Notes: a model not told the origin generated them from the sequence alone. A stretch of 64,000 nt of DNA from Streptomyces zaomyceticus (GCF_014656215.1 NZ_BNBZ01000020.1:83145-147144), one strand, 5' to 3'. Positions 44,054-53,080 are shown, counted from the first letter of the stretch. Numbers and translations are program-made.

Positions 44054-44641
44054 ATGGTGACCACGAACCCCCTCGCCGACGCTCTGGCCATACGCGCCAC
44101 GGCCTCGGCCTTCGACGCCCAGCGCGGCAAGCTCCCGGTCCCCGGCGACCCTCACCGCCTCCCCAGCAGCGTCGCCGTCGCCCAGCAGATCTCCGAACTC
44201 GGCAAACTGATCACCGAGCTGGGCGACGAGGTCCTCCTCCGCACCGCAAACAGGGAACACAGCTCTCGTACTTCCCTAGCCGTGTCCAGCTTCTCCGCCG
44301 CCGTACGGCCCGCCGGTGAGGCGGCAGCCGCCCTCGGGGAAGTGGCCCAGCAGCTCGCGTTCCTGGAGCGGACCGAGCACCTGCACGACCGGCCCGACAG
44401 CCGGGATGCCCGGGAAGCGGCGGGGCGGGTAATCGACGAGGCGCTCGGGACGGCGGACACGGCCCTGCGGGAGGCCGCCGACTCCCTGCACGCCGCCTCG
44501 ACGACGGTCTCGCCGCCGTCCTCACGGCTCCGGGCCGCCCTCGGCCGGACCACCACCCCCGTGTACGAGGCCGTACCGGCTACCCCCACAGCACCGGCAC
44601 CGGCGACGGCTCTCGCGCCCCGGCACGTACGGGGCCGGTGA
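44054..44641 (+). CDS. Helical accessory protein
   Basis: 195 residues, ATG 44054 (weak ribosome-binding site). Mostly amphipathic helix (VAQQISELGKLITELGDEVL, AAAALGEVAQQLAFLERTEH), possibly coiled coil, with a Pro/Ala-rich C terminus. Similar helical proteins lie in transfer regions of related elements. Function unknown. Confidence 0.55.
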   Translation: MVTTNPLADALAIRATASAFDAQRGKLPVPGDPHRLPSSVAVAQQISELGKLITELGDEVLLRTANREHSSRTSLAVSSFSAAVRPAGEAAAALGEVAQQLAFLERTEHLHDRPDSRDAREAAGRVIDEALGTADTALREAADSLHAASTTVSPPSSRLRAALGRTTTPVYEAVPATPTAPAPATALAPRHVRGR

Positions 44642-44642
44642 C

Positions 44643-45843
44643 ATGTCCGCCATCGTCTCCCGCCCTCCGCTGATCGGGTCGCTCTGCTCCGGGTACGGCG
44701 GCCTCGACCTGGGCGTGCAGTCCGCTCTCGGCGGCGCGCTTGCCTGGCACGCGGAGGTCGACCCGAACGCCTCGCGCATCCTGGCCCGCCACTGGCCCGG
44801 CGTCCCCGATCTGGGCGACATCACGACCGTCGACTGGTCCACCGTCCCCCGGGTATGCGTCCTGACGGCCGGCTTCCCCTGTCAAAGACGTCTCGGTCGC
44901 CGGCCGCCGGGCCGGACTCAACTCCCAGACCCGATCGGGGCTGTGGCTGCACGTCGCCCGTGCGGTCGAGGCCCTCCGACCCTGCTTGGTAGTGATCGAG
45001 AATGTGCGCGGCCTCCTCACCTCCCCCGCCGGTTCCCCTGGCGACGTGGAACCCTGCCCGTGATGTCTGGGAGACACCGCAGGTCAGCCTCCTCTGCGGG
45101 CACTCGGTGCCGTACTCGGATCCCTGGCCGATCTCCGGTACGACGCGAAATGGCTCGTGCTTCGCGCCTCTGACATCGGAGCCCCGCACCGGCGCGAGCG
45201 GACCTTCCTCACGGCCTGGCCCGCCGGAGACCCTGCTCAAGACGCCGACCAGCAACATCGGCAAGAACGGCGGCTCCCAGCACCCGGCCAAGAGGAAGAG
45301 CGGGGGCCACGGCCCGAACCTGGCCGACGAGGTCGAGTGGCTCCTGCTGCCGACCCCGAAGGCGTCGGCCGGAATCAAGGGCTCACCCAACCAGCGGCAC
45401 GGCAATGGGGACATGACCCTGCCCAGTGCGGCGGCATCGCTGTTGCCCACACCGAGGGCCAGCGACACGGGCACCCCGGGCCGTCGCCCCGGCAAGGGGT
45501 GGCGACCTCCCCTGTCGGCGGTGGTCCTGCCGCTGTGGGCGGAGCCGTCCCGGGAAACCGAGGAGTCGAGCCGCGATGGGGACCGTACGCAGGCGCCATC
45601 ACCCGATGGGAGACACGCACCCGCCCCGCGCCGGCGCCCACCGACGCGGCCGGTCGGCTCCGTGCCGACTTCGTCGAGTGGATGCAGGGCCTCGACGCCG
45701 GCTGGGTCACCGCCACTCCGGGACTCGGACGCCCGGCTCAGCTCACCGCGCTCGGCAACGGCGTCGTTCCCCAACAGGCCGCTCGGGCTCTGCAGTTGCT
45801 GGCACCTCCGTTCCCGCGCTGTCCGCGCTGCGCGGCCGGGTAG
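44643..45843 (+). pseudogene. C5-cytosine DNA methyltransferase, decayed
   Basis: Motif I (GSLCSGYGGLDLG) and motif IV (GFPCQ) are in the first frame. After the PCQ codons the run CAAAGAC carries one extra A. Removing it gives DVSVAGRRAGLNSQTRSG and the ENVRG motif in the next frame. That frame meets a TGA at 45061 where Trp would fit, resumes with DIGAPHRRERTF (motif VIII), shifts again near 45226 (LLPTPKASAG) and near 45540, and ends with motif X (LTALGNGVVPQQA). At least three shifts and one stop make a functional enzyme unlikely. Confidence 0.85.
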
Positions 45844-45862
45844 CGGCTCCCTACCGGGATTT

Positions 45863-45896
45863 CCCGGCCGGGCCAAACCACGGATTATCCGAATCC
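45863..45896. repeat. Intergenic module copy 2: CCCGGCCGGGCCAAA plus GGATT hairpin
   Basis: The second copy of the 15-bp sequence at 38027-38041, followed by the hairpin GGATT-ATCCG-AATCC (45882-45896). It lies 41 nt upstream of the DUF4913 gene start. Confidence 0.65.
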
Positions 45897-45936
45897 TGTC
45901 GGGCATGTCGCCGTCTCACAGATGGAGCACGCTCTC

Positions 45937-46548
45937 ATGTCCGACACCAGCCCGACCGCCCCCGCCCCCGGCCCTGAGCCGTTCCGGGTCTCCGACGAGA
46001 ACCTCGACGACCTCGCCAGCGCCCTCGCCAAGACCATCGCGGAGGTCAGGCGCCAAGGCGTCATCCTCGACCGCCTCGGCTCCGAGCCCGATCCCGTACC
46101 TTCTGCCGATCAGCAGACGGACGGCGCTGCGGAAGCCGGGGCGGCCGGCATCGAGAAGGCCGACGGCCCCACCTCGGTGTTCATCCTCGCCCTGGGCGGC
46201 GAGGCGTACGCCGTCGAACTCGCCGCCCTCAGCAACTGGGTGAACCACCTCCTCCTGCCGGTGTACGGCCGGGAGATCAGCACGACGCGCCCCTGGTGCG
46301 CGCAGTGGCACGAGCACCCGGAGGCCGTCGCCCGGCTGCACGCCCTCTGGCTCGCGTGGCAGCAGCTCACCGACACCGAGGCCGGCCTGGCCGGCCCTTC
46401 GACCTGGCACCGCGACCACCTGGACCAGGCCCTCGTGCACCTCCGCGCCCCGGACGGTCCCTTCGCCGCGTGCACGACGAGCCCGACCCGCCCCAACCAC
46501 CGGGTCCTGGCCACTCCCGCCCCTGAGCAGTCGGGGGTGGCGGCATGA
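45937..46548 (+). CDS. DUF4913 family protein
   Basis: 203 residues from ATG 45937 (GGAG 10 nt upstream; another ATG at 45922 lacks a ribosome-binding site). The C-terminal half shows the DUF4913 pattern: LLLPVYGREISTTRPWCAQW, HPEAVARLHALWLAWQQL and WHRDHLDQALVHL. This family is almost confined to actinobacterial plasmids and ICEs; its role is unknown. It heads a block of six genes joined by 4-nt overlaps. Confidence 0.8.
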   Translation: MSDTSPTAPAPGPEPFRVSDENLDDLASALAKTIAEVRRQGVILDRLGSEPDPVPSADQQTDGAAEAGAAGIEKADGPTSVFILALGGEAYAVELAALSNWVNHLLLPVYGREISTTRPWCAQWHEHPEAVARLHALWLAWQQLTDTEAGLAGPSTWHRDHLDQALVHLRAPDGPFAACTTSPTRPNHRVLATPAPEQSGVAA

Positions 46549-47330
46549 ACGACGGCTTCGACTTCGATTTCGACCTCGACGAACTCGCCCCCGCCGATGC
46601 CGCGTCCGAGGAGGCAGTGGAGAGGTTCTGGTCCGGTGACCTGACGGCGCTGTCCCAGCACCACACCACGCCCAACGGCTCCCACAGCTTCATCATCGCC
46701 CACGACCAGACGGCCAGGTGGGGAATACCCGGCGCCCCTCAGGTTATGGCGATCGCCGTCGTCCGGGACCTGACCCGGTTCACGTACACCCTGGAGACGA
46801 GCCACCACGCCACGCTGCCCTTCGCCCAGAACTGGCTGGTCGAACGCGGCTGCCCGCCCGAGAAAACCGCCAAGATCCACGGCGGCTCCTTGAAGCCCGC
46901 CGACGACCTCACGGTGTGGGTCGAACGGCAGATCCGGGAGTCGGGCACCCGATACGAGGTCCTCGACAACCACACCTCGGACTCCGACCCGTGCGAGACG
47001 TGGACGCTGACGCGCGACTCCCGCGCCGACGAGGCACCGATTCGGGTCTTCCCCGAAGAGTGGGACCACGGCGCTGGCACGTACACGATGCGCGAGGGCG
47101 CCTTCGCCGACGCCGGCGCCGCCCGCTCCTGGCTGGACGACCGCAGCGGCCCGTTGCCCGAGCCGCCGGAGTACAGCGATGACAACGGCGCTGTTGTTCG
47201 GGCCCGCGTCGCCCGCATCGCCCTCGCCCGGTCGGCCGGTGCCTCCGCGGTGCCGAAGGCGGTCCTCGACGCCCCCCGTACGCCTCAGGCGGAACCGGTC
47301 CAGCGTCCGGTACAGCGGAGGCTGATGTGA
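46545..47330 (+). CDS. Hypothetical protein, DUF317-like region
   Basis: 261 residues. The start overlaps the DUF4913 stop (ATGA). An acidic N terminus (DGFDFDFDLDELAPADAAS) is followed by a mixed alpha/beta region (TRFTYTLETSHHATLPFAQN). A vague resemblance to the DUF317 proteins of this element is limited to the overall strand pattern. Function unknown. Confidence 0.6.
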   Translation: MNDGFDFDFDLDELAPADAASEEAVERFWSGDLTALSQHHTTPNGSHSFIIAHDQTARWGIPGAPQVMAIAVVRDLTRFTYTLETSHHATLPFAQNWLVERGCPPEKTAKIHGGSLKPADDLTVWVERQIRESGTRYEVLDNHTSDSDPCETWTLTRDSRADEAPIRVFPEEWDHGAGTYTMREGAFADAGAARSWLDDRSGPLPEPPEYSDDNGAVVRARVARIALARSAGASAVPKAVLDAPRTPQAEPVQRPVQRRLM

Positions 47331-47812
47331 GCCGCGCCCGCTTCGCCTTCCCCGCGCACCCTGACGCCATCGCGGACCTCCGGGAACTTCCCGACAACAT
47401 CCGCGACCTGGCGCTGCTGGAGCTGCTGGAGCTGCAGAACCTGGTCCACGGAAATGACGACTGCCTGCCGCTGATGGGCCGCCTCGCCTGCTTCCACAAG
47501 GTCTACGTCGACCCCTCCGTCGCCTACCGGCTGGTCATCCAGTTCCGACCGGCCCCACCGACCTCGAACCACAAGCGCGAGGTCTACCTCGTCGCCGCCG
47601 GAAGCCGGAAGGACTACGCGGTCTACCGCACGGCCCACCTACGCACCGCCCCACAGCAGACCACCGAGACGGCCTCCGCCGACGAGGCCCGCGTGCAGGC
47701 CGCCCGGTCCCGTTCTTCCCTTGCCGCCGGCCGCCCGACGGCCTCCCCGGCAGATCCACCCGTAACGGCCCACTCCACGGCCGCCGCCTCCCGAAGGGTC
47801 CCCCAGCGATGA
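47327..47812 (+). CDS. RelE/ParE-fold-like protein
   Basis: 161 residues; the GTG overlaps the previous stop (GTGA). Residues about 15-105 have the small RelE/ParE pattern: two helices (IADLRELPDNIRDLALLELL), then strands in YRLVIQFRP, REVYLVAAGSRKDYAVYRTA. In toxin-antitoxin pairs this fold degrades or blocks RNA or gyrase. Here no typical antitoxin is adjacent, and the C terminus is an Ala/Ser/Arg-rich extension. A structural or regulatory use is as likely as toxicity. Confidence 0.5.
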   Translation: MSRARFAFPAHPDAIADLRELPDNIRDLALLELLELQNLVHGNDDCLPLMGRLACFHKVYVDPSVAYRLVIQFRPAPPTSNHKREVYLVAAGSRKDYAVYRTAHLRTAPQQTTETASADEARVQAARSRSSLAAGRPTASPADPPVTAHSTAAASRRVPQR

Positions 47813-48477
47813 CCACCGATCGCGGCCCGCTGTCCCGTACCGACCTGGCCGGCCTCCTCACCGAGGCCGCGCAGAGCGTCTCCGGAATCCTCGCCGCGGA
47901 GTACCCAACGGCCGCCAGCCGCTCCTACCTGCACCCCGTACTGGGCGCGCTGTCCGCCGGTCCGCACGTGGTGGGCGAACTGACCGACCAACTCGAAGAG
48001 TTCATGGCCGCCGAGCCGCGTCCCTCCACGCCGGCGGGTCTGTTCACCCTGGCCTCCTACGCCTCCGCGCTGGGCTGGCTCACCGAGTCCCTCGCCGAGT
48101 TGACCACCGCCGTCGACCAGATCTGCACGCGCGTGGGCATCCCCACGGAACCCGGGAACCTGACCTTCGCCGCGACCGAAGACGCCGAGGAGGAAGACAG
48201 GTTCGACTTCGCCTTCAGCCCGCTGGAGCTGGCGGCGATCCGCACCGCCGCTGAGGCCGCCAGCCTCCCACCGGGCGACTACGTCGACGTGCTTTCCCAG
48301 TCGCTACTCGCGGCCTCCCGGATCACCGACGCCTGCATGGAGATCTCCAGCGGCCTGCTCGAAGACGCCGCGTACGTCCTCGACGGGGCGGCCGACCGCA
48401 TCTGGATCGGTGGCGAACTATGGGGCCTGCCCACTCTGGTCCGTTCGCTGCTCGCCCGGATGGAGGCGGCCGAATGA
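47809..48477 (+). CDS. Helical hypothetical protein
   Basis: 222 residues, ATGA overlap with the previous gene and with the next. Entirely helical, acidic patch EDAEEEDRFDF in the middle. No recognisable motif. The coupled position between the RelE-like protein and the HxlR-type regulator suggests a function within the same unit. Confidence 0.55.
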   Translation: MTTDRGPLSRTDLAGLLTEAAQSVSGILAAEYPTAASRSYLHPVLGALSAGPHVVGELTDQLEEFMAAEPRPSTPAGLFTLASYASALGWLTESLAELTTAVDQICTRVGIPTEPGNLTFAATEDAEEEDRFDFAFSPLELAAIRTAAEAASLPPGDYVDVLSQSLLAASRITDACMEISSGLLEDAAYVLDGAADRIWIGGELWGLPTLVRSLLARMEAAE

Positions 48478-49325
48478 ACCCGCGCGATACGCCCGAGCAG
48501 CCCACCTTCTTTCCCATCGGTTCGTTCGACGCTCAGCGCATCGAGGACGCGTTTTCCCTGATGGGACCCAAGTGGACCACCTGGTCGGTGATGACCATGG
48601 TCCAGGAGGGCCGTCCCATGCGGGTGCGGGATGTCGCCGCCAGGCTCCCCTTCGTCAGTGAGCAGCTGGTCGGCAAGCGGCTGGCCGCCATGCACGCCGA
48701 TGGACTGGTCACCCGAACCGACAAGCGCCACGGGGCTCCGTACCGGCTCAGCGCCCTCGGCGAGTCCCTGACGCACGTGCACCGCACCGTGGCCGACTGG
48801 TCTCGGAACTACCTGTCGCCTGGCGCGATGGCCGAAGCCGAACGTGTCGAGGAGGCCGTACAGCGTCTGCGGCTGCGGCACTCCACTGCCATGATCCAAG
48901 TCCTCGACGCGGGCGGCCCGATGCGGTTCGTCCACATCGCCGAAGGCGTCGACCTGGACGTCAGCTTCACCCAGCATCGCCTCCGTCGGCTTCAGGCCGA
49001 CGGCTTGGTCACCCGCACGGGCCCGCGCCACGACGACCCCTACGTGCTGACCGATGCCGGCCGGGAGGTGGGCCCCGTCTACGCGACCGTCGAGCACTGG
49101 AGCGCCCCCTTGGCCACGCGGTGGACCCCGTCGCCCGCTGCCGCTGTCTCGACGGCCCAGCGGACCCACTCCGCCATCCCGTTGGGGCCGGACGGCGCCC
49201 GGACCGCAGCAGCCCTGCGCCGGAGCGCTGCCGCACCGAACGCCCTGTTCAGCCACGCCTCGCAGCCACAATCACGCGTGCCGGTGGCCGCAACCGCTTC
49301 GTCGGCCCCGGGACGGGGCAGGTGA
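48474..49325 (+). CDS. Transcription regulator with two HxlR-type winged-helix domains
   Basis: 283 residues. Two tandem HxlR-like domains: residues about 15-105 (MGPKWTTWSVMTMVQEGRPM, LVGKRLAAMHADGLVTRTDK) and about 125-205 (FTQHRLRRLQADGLVTRTGP). The duplicated LxxLxADGLVTRT signature is clear. HxlR proteins normally work as dimers of one domain each, so this is a pseudo-dimer in one chain. The Cys used for redox or aldehyde sensing in many HxlR proteins is absent. It probably controls element genes. Last gene of the coupled block. Confidence 0.75.
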   Translation: MNPRDTPEQPTFFPIGSFDAQRIEDAFSLMGPKWTTWSVMTMVQEGRPMRVRDVAARLPFVSEQLVGKRLAAMHADGLVTRTDKRHGAPYRLSALGESLTHVHRTVADWSRNYLSPGAMAEAERVEEAVQRLRLRHSTAMIQVLDAGGPMRFVHIAEGVDLDVSFTQHRLRRLQADGLVTRTGPRHDDPYVLTDAGREVGPVYATVEHWSAPLATRWTPSPAAAVSTAQRTHSAIPLGPDGARTAAALRRSAAAPNALFSHASQPQSRVPVAATASSAPGRGR

Positions 49326-49457
49326 TCCGGATGGTGCCGAGATCCAGAGGCGCCCCTCCATCGCCACAGCGTCCGTGTCCGCGTGCGCTCCGGCCCTTCA
49401 CCACGCTGCGCACGCGGGCGCGTTCCCCTCCTCCCACACGCGCCTGGAGCTTCGACC

Positions 49458-50396
49458 ATGTCCGCCCTTCCCGACCCGTCCCTCCACGAAGAGGTACTGG
49501 TCAGCCCCATGTATCTCGCCGGCTCTAACGGGACCGGAGACGCCGGCTTCGCCCCCGTGGCCCACTGGCCGCACCACTACCTCGACGACGGCCCCTGCCA
49601 GCTCCTCGTCACCTCTCCCGACCAGCGGATCCGGATCGGCTGGTTCGGAGACGACTTCGAGCTGTGGAGGATCACCGCGGCCGAGGAGGCCGTCGCCGCG
49701 CCCCGCTGGACGGCGACCTTCAACCACGTCACCCCAGCCGAGATCGTCGCCGGCTTCACCACCGCGCTGGCCCGCGACTACACCGAATCCGACCCATATG
49801 AGAACAACGGACGCTTCCTGCCGGATCCGTCTTTGTACTGGGCTGATGCCGTCCGGCCGCTGCTCGATGCCGGCTGGCGCCGAGGGGCAGCCACGAACGG
49901 AACTGTCGAGATCACCGCTCCCGACGGGCTGGCGGGTGTCGAGATCGACACCCTTCGCGGCGGACGGGGCGCCGAGGCCGTCATGCTGTGGGCCGGTCCC
50001 CGGGGCTGGGGTACGCGGGCGGAGGCGGTGTTCACGGCCCGAACTCCGTCCCATCTGATCGCCGCGACGGCGGCCGTCATGGCGAGTTCGGCCCCGGTGG
50101 TCCGTGAACGGCACATGATCCACGTCGAGATGGAGCCGCTGGTCACGCTGACGCCGGTCGGCCCGGCTGCCGATCCCCGGGTATCTCGCTCTCCGACTCC
50201 GCTCGACGTACGCCGCACCGCTGTCACCGAGGCCGTACGCCGTGCCGCACGCGCTCCGCGGACAGCAGCCGACCTCCGCATGATGGCGGCCCAGAGCCGC
50301 ACCATGGCCTCGACACAGATGCGGTCGAGCACCCTCGCGCCCGTAGCTGCAGCCCGGCGGCCGGCCGCTCCGTCGGCTCCCCGGCGCAGCCGCTGA
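49458..50396 (+). CDS. DUF317 family protein (two domains)
   Basis: 312 residues. DUF317 pattern: VSPMYLAGSNGTGDAGFAPV, LLVTSPDQRIRIGWFGDD, WTATFNHVTPAEIVAGFTTA; then a second, more divergent copy (about 125-215). DUF317 is a Streptomyces-specific family, often encoded near developmental or mobile genes, of unknown function. A Ser/Arg/Ala-rich tail follows. Confidence 0.8.
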   Translation: MSALPDPSLHEEVLVSPMYLAGSNGTGDAGFAPVAHWPHHYLDDGPCQLLVTSPDQRIRIGWFGDDFELWRITAAEEAVAAPRWTATFNHVTPAEIVAGFTTALARDYTESDPYENNGRFLPDPSLYWADAVRPLLDAGWRRGAATNGTVEITAPDGLAGVEIDTLRGGRGAEAVMLWAGPRGWGTRAEAVFTARTPSHLIAATAAVMASSAPVVRERHMIHVEMEPLVTLTPVGPAADPRVSRSPTPLDVRRTAVTEAVRRAARAPRTAADLRMMAAQSRTMASTQMRSSTLAPVAAARRPAAPSAPRRSR

Positions 50397-50455
50397 CCCC
50401 CACCCGGACCTTCCCGGACGCCTCCTCCGCCCCTCCGGACAACAGGAGTTCCTTC

Positions 50456-50944
50456 ATGCCCGACACCACCGCGCTCGACCAGGCCACTTCCATGATCGAG
50501 AAGGCCTGGCGTCAGCCCATCGAGGTCCTGGAAGTCCTCGCGGTGCGTCGCCCCTGCGACGACTCGCTCCTGCGCTCGGCCATGCACATCCGCACGGCCC
50601 TGGCCATCACCGACAACGCGGTGTCCGTTCACCAGGATCGTCTGCACGCCATGACCCGGCCCGGGTATGTGCCGGCCTTCTACGAGCTGGACCGGCTCGC
50701 CAGCTCGGCGGCCGACCTTCGCGTGGCGCTCGCGGAGAGCGGTGCGTACGTGCAGGCGATCCGGCGTGTGGTCGAAGCACGCGAAGCCGCCTCGGCCTCG
50801 GACCGGGGGCCGGCGGCGAACCTGTCCCGGGCCGCAGTCGCCCGCTCGGGGCTCGCTTCACATGCCCCGGGGCAGGTGCCCGACCAGCCAGTTCCTGCGG
50901 CTGTTGTCGTGCCGTCGGCGCCCTCACCAGGGCCGCGCCGCTGA
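50456..50944 (+). CDS. Helical hypothetical protein
   Basis: 162 residues, ATG after CAGGAG. Helices around ALDQATSMIEKAWRQPIEVL and FYELDRLASSAADLRVALAE, then a low-complexity tail. No family recognised. 59 nt after the DUF317 gene and probably co-transcribed. Confidence 0.55.
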   Translation: MPDTTALDQATSMIEKAWRQPIEVLEVLAVRRPCDDSLLRSAMHIRTALAITDNAVSVHQDRLHAMTRPGYVPAFYELDRLASSAADLRVALAESGAYVQAIRRVVEAREAASASDRGPAANLSRAAVARSGLASHAPGQVPDQPVPAAVVVPSAPSPGPRR

Positions 50945-50948
50945 ACGG

Positions 50949-51212
50949 TCAGGCAAGGTCTTCGTCGTGGTGGGCGAGCTCGGTGCGGGTGCCCACCGCG
51001 CGGGCGAGCTCCTCCACCGTCAGCTCGACGTGCTGTCCTTCCGCGACCCGGTGCTCCACCACCGCCCTCGTCCGGCCATCTGTCCGACTGCGCGCCGACG
51101 CCCCACTGGCCGTCGGCGACCATCGCGATGTCACCCACGGTCCACGGCCGCCCGGCGGCGCGGATCTTGCGCTCCAGCCCGCCCCCGCCCAATGTCTGCC
51201 CGACTCCGTCAT
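50949..51212 (-). CDS. Possible small protein, perhaps frameshifted
   Basis: 87 residues in the visible frame. The C-terminal half reads like a real protein (VVEHRVAEGQHVELTVEELA), but the N-terminal half does so only in the neighbouring frame (LERKIRAAGRPWTVGDIAMV). One indel near 51070 would join them into a compact protein. Either a decayed gene or a sequence error; it is the only minus-strand candidate between 45 and 55 kb. Confidence 0.35.
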   Translation of the reverse strand: MTESGRHWAGAGWSARSAPPGGRGPWVTSRWSPTASGASARSRTDGRTRAVVEHRVAEGQHVELTVEELARAVGTRTELAHHDEDLA

Positions 51213-51436
51213 CCCTGCTTCCCCTTCGGTCCCTTACGGCTCGCTGCTGTAACTCGGTTACGACAACCCCGGCCGTCGTTCCATTCCCGTGCCGAAGGCG
51301 TTCTGGGCGTCTGCCAGTGATCAGTTCGCCCACGGCAGACGGGGCACCTCCCGAAACGACTACGGACTTCGGCACACCCCATGTCAACGTACGGGTGTCG
51401 GGAAAAACCGCAGGTCAACGAAGGGATAGTCCAACC

Positions 51437-51784
51437 GTGAACGCCTCCGCCACCCTCCAGCCAGCCGTCGTCGGCCCCTCCGTGGAAGACCGCCACTGGC
51501 TCTCCTCGGACCACTGCGCCACCCCGGTACTCGAACTCCTCTACGCCCTCGACTGGACGGTCGTCGACACCCCGGAGGCCAACGTCCACGCGACGAGCCC
51601 GGACGGCCGCGTCTACGTCGGCTGGCTCCCCGAGGACCCCGCCGCCTGGACACGCAAAATCGTCTGGCGGGTCCAGGTGCAGCCCGCCGAAGGCGACACG
51701 TGGGTCCAGGAGTTCGACACCAACACCCCCGCCGAGGCGGTGGCCGGATTCGTCGCCGCCCTCGTCGCCCACTCCCCGCACTGA
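51437..51784 (+). CDS. Single-domain DUF317 protein
   Basis: 115 residues, GTG 51437 with GAAGGGA 11 nt upstream. It has one DUF317 unit: LLYALDWTVVDTPEANVHAT, SPDGRVYVGWLPEDPAAW and FDTNTPAEAVAGFVAALVAH. Homologous in outline to the N-terminal half of the 49458 protein. Unknown function. Confidence 0.75.
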   Translation: MNASATLQPAVVGPSVEDRHWLSSDHCATPVLELLYALDWTVVDTPEANVHATSPDGRVYVGWLPEDPAAWTRKIVWRVQVQPAEGDTWVQEFDTNTPAEAVAGFVAALVAHSPH

Positions 51785-51908
51785 ATCGGTGAGCTGGGCG
51801 GTCCACCACCGGGCCGCCCCCACTCACCGGCACCTATTCGGGTCCGCCTCCTCGCGGCCGACTGGCCCCGTCCCCGCTCGCCGACCCAGCAGGAGGTTCC
51901 GAACGCAC

Positions 51909-52463
51909 ATGCTCCTGGCGACCCGTCCCCGCTTCCGCCGTAAGTGCGCCTTCGCCCGTCGCCGCTGCACCTGCTACTACCTGCCCGGTCAGTACGGCCG
52001 CCACGTCAAGCCCCTCCGCCGCCGTGCCGCGCGCCGAGCCGAAGCAACGCAAGTGGCAGGGCAGCCTCTCCGAATGACGGAGCGCCCTGACGTCCAACGC
52101 CCCGGCAGTGCAGGGGATCCTCCCCAACACGAGGAAGAACTCACCGTGCCGTTCCACGCCCCGCTCACCAACCACCACGCCGACGGCCCCCTCTGCCCGG
52201 CGGACCACAAGCACACCAGCTCCGGCAAGCCGCTGCACGCCGACTGCCCGGGGCGCTCGTATACCCAGGCCGTCTGCTCGTGCGGCGGCTGGGAGATGAA
52301 GAAACGAGGCAAGGGCTACGTCGATGAATGCAGGAAACGGCACCTCGCGGGGCACGCCCCGGGGCCGAAGGTCCTCCGGGACCTACTCCGCCTCGACGCT
52401 CACTGTCGCTCCGACTCCGCCCGCCCGTACCGCTTTCGGAGGCTTCCTTGCCCCAGCACCTGA
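51909..52463 (+). CDS. Small basic protein plus Cys/His-rich domain (possibly two genes in frame)
   Basis: 184 residues. The first 50 are basic (MLLATRPRFRRKCAFARRRC). A GTG at 52147 with GAGGAAGAA upstream could start a separate protein whose Cys/His pattern (CPADHKH, HADCPGR, CSCGGW, CRKRHLAGH) suggests zinc binding. The stretch between the two looks like former intergenic DNA. Product not recognised. Confidence 0.5.
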   Translation: MLLATRPRFRRKCAFARRRCTCYYLPGQYGRHVKPLRRRAARRAEATQVAGQPLRMTERPDVQRPGSAGDPPQHEEELTVPFHAPLTNHHADGPLCPADHKHTSSGKPLHADCPGRSYTQAVCSCGGWEMKKRGKGYVDECRKRHLAGHAPGPKVLRDLLRLDAHCRSDSARPYRFRRLPCPST

Positions 52464-52660
52464 CCGTCGGCCACCTGCTCCGCCAGCTGAAGGACCTCGA
52501 CCCCGCCCTGCCGATCCGCCTCGCCATCAACCCCGACTTCCCCTTCACCCACTACGTGGGGACCGAGGTCGTCGTCCAGGACGGCAAGGCGTTCATCCCC
52601 GACGACGGCCAGGAGGACTACCTCCCCAAGTCGGTGCGCGACGCCCTCATCTGGTCCTGA
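52448..52660 (+). CDS. Small conserved-type protein, 70 residues
   Basis: The TTG at 52448 has GGAGG 6 nt upstream. The product (LTVGHLLRQLKDLDPALPIR, then VVVQDGKAFIPDDGQEDYLP) looks like a compact alpha/beta unit. It overlaps the previous gene by 16 nt. Function unknown. Confidence 0.55.
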   Translation: MPQHLTVGHLLRQLKDLDPALPIRLAINPDFPFTHYVGTEVVVQDGKAFIPDDGQEDYLPKSVRDALIWS

Positions 52661-52702
52661 CCCCTTCCCCCCGCTCTCCCGGAGGCTCTCATCTCGTCGC
52701 AC

Positions 52703-53065
52703 ATGATCCCGCTGCACGGCCTCGCCGTACATCCCATGCCGGACGGCGTACGCGGCGCGCTTGTCCAGCGCGTCTCCACCCGGCACGATGGCCCACTCGA
52801 TGTCACGTGGCTCGCCGCCAGAACCCCGCTGCTCCCCCTCGGCCGCATCCGCCTCCACTGGGAGCCCGCCTCTCGCTCCGGCTGGAACGTCACCGCCCAC
52901 CTCGGCTTGGCCACCACCGAGGTACACCTGGCCTCCTGGCCCGCCGCCCCGGACGACTGGCCGCGCCTCATCCGCCCGACCCTCCACGAGGTGACCGGCC
53001 TCTGCATCGCCCTAGCGTTCGCGACCGACGCCCTCGACCTCTCCAACCGCCTCGCCGAGGTCTGA
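52703..53065 (+). CDS. Hypothetical protein, 120 residues
   Basis: ATG 52703. An in-frame ATC at 52691 lies exactly 6 nt after GGAGG and may be the real initiation site, as at 35799. The product is alpha/beta (LPLGRIRLHWEPASRSGWNV). A hairpin terminator follows the stop by 16 nt. No family recognised. Confidence 0.55.
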   Translation: MIPLHGLAVHPMPDGVRGALVQRVSTRHDGPLDVTWLAARTPLLPLGRIRLHWEPASRSGWNVTAHLGLATTEVHLASWPAAPDDWPRLIRPTLHEVTGLCIALAFATDALDLSNRLAEV

Positions 53066-53080
53066 CCGAGAACCCAGAAT

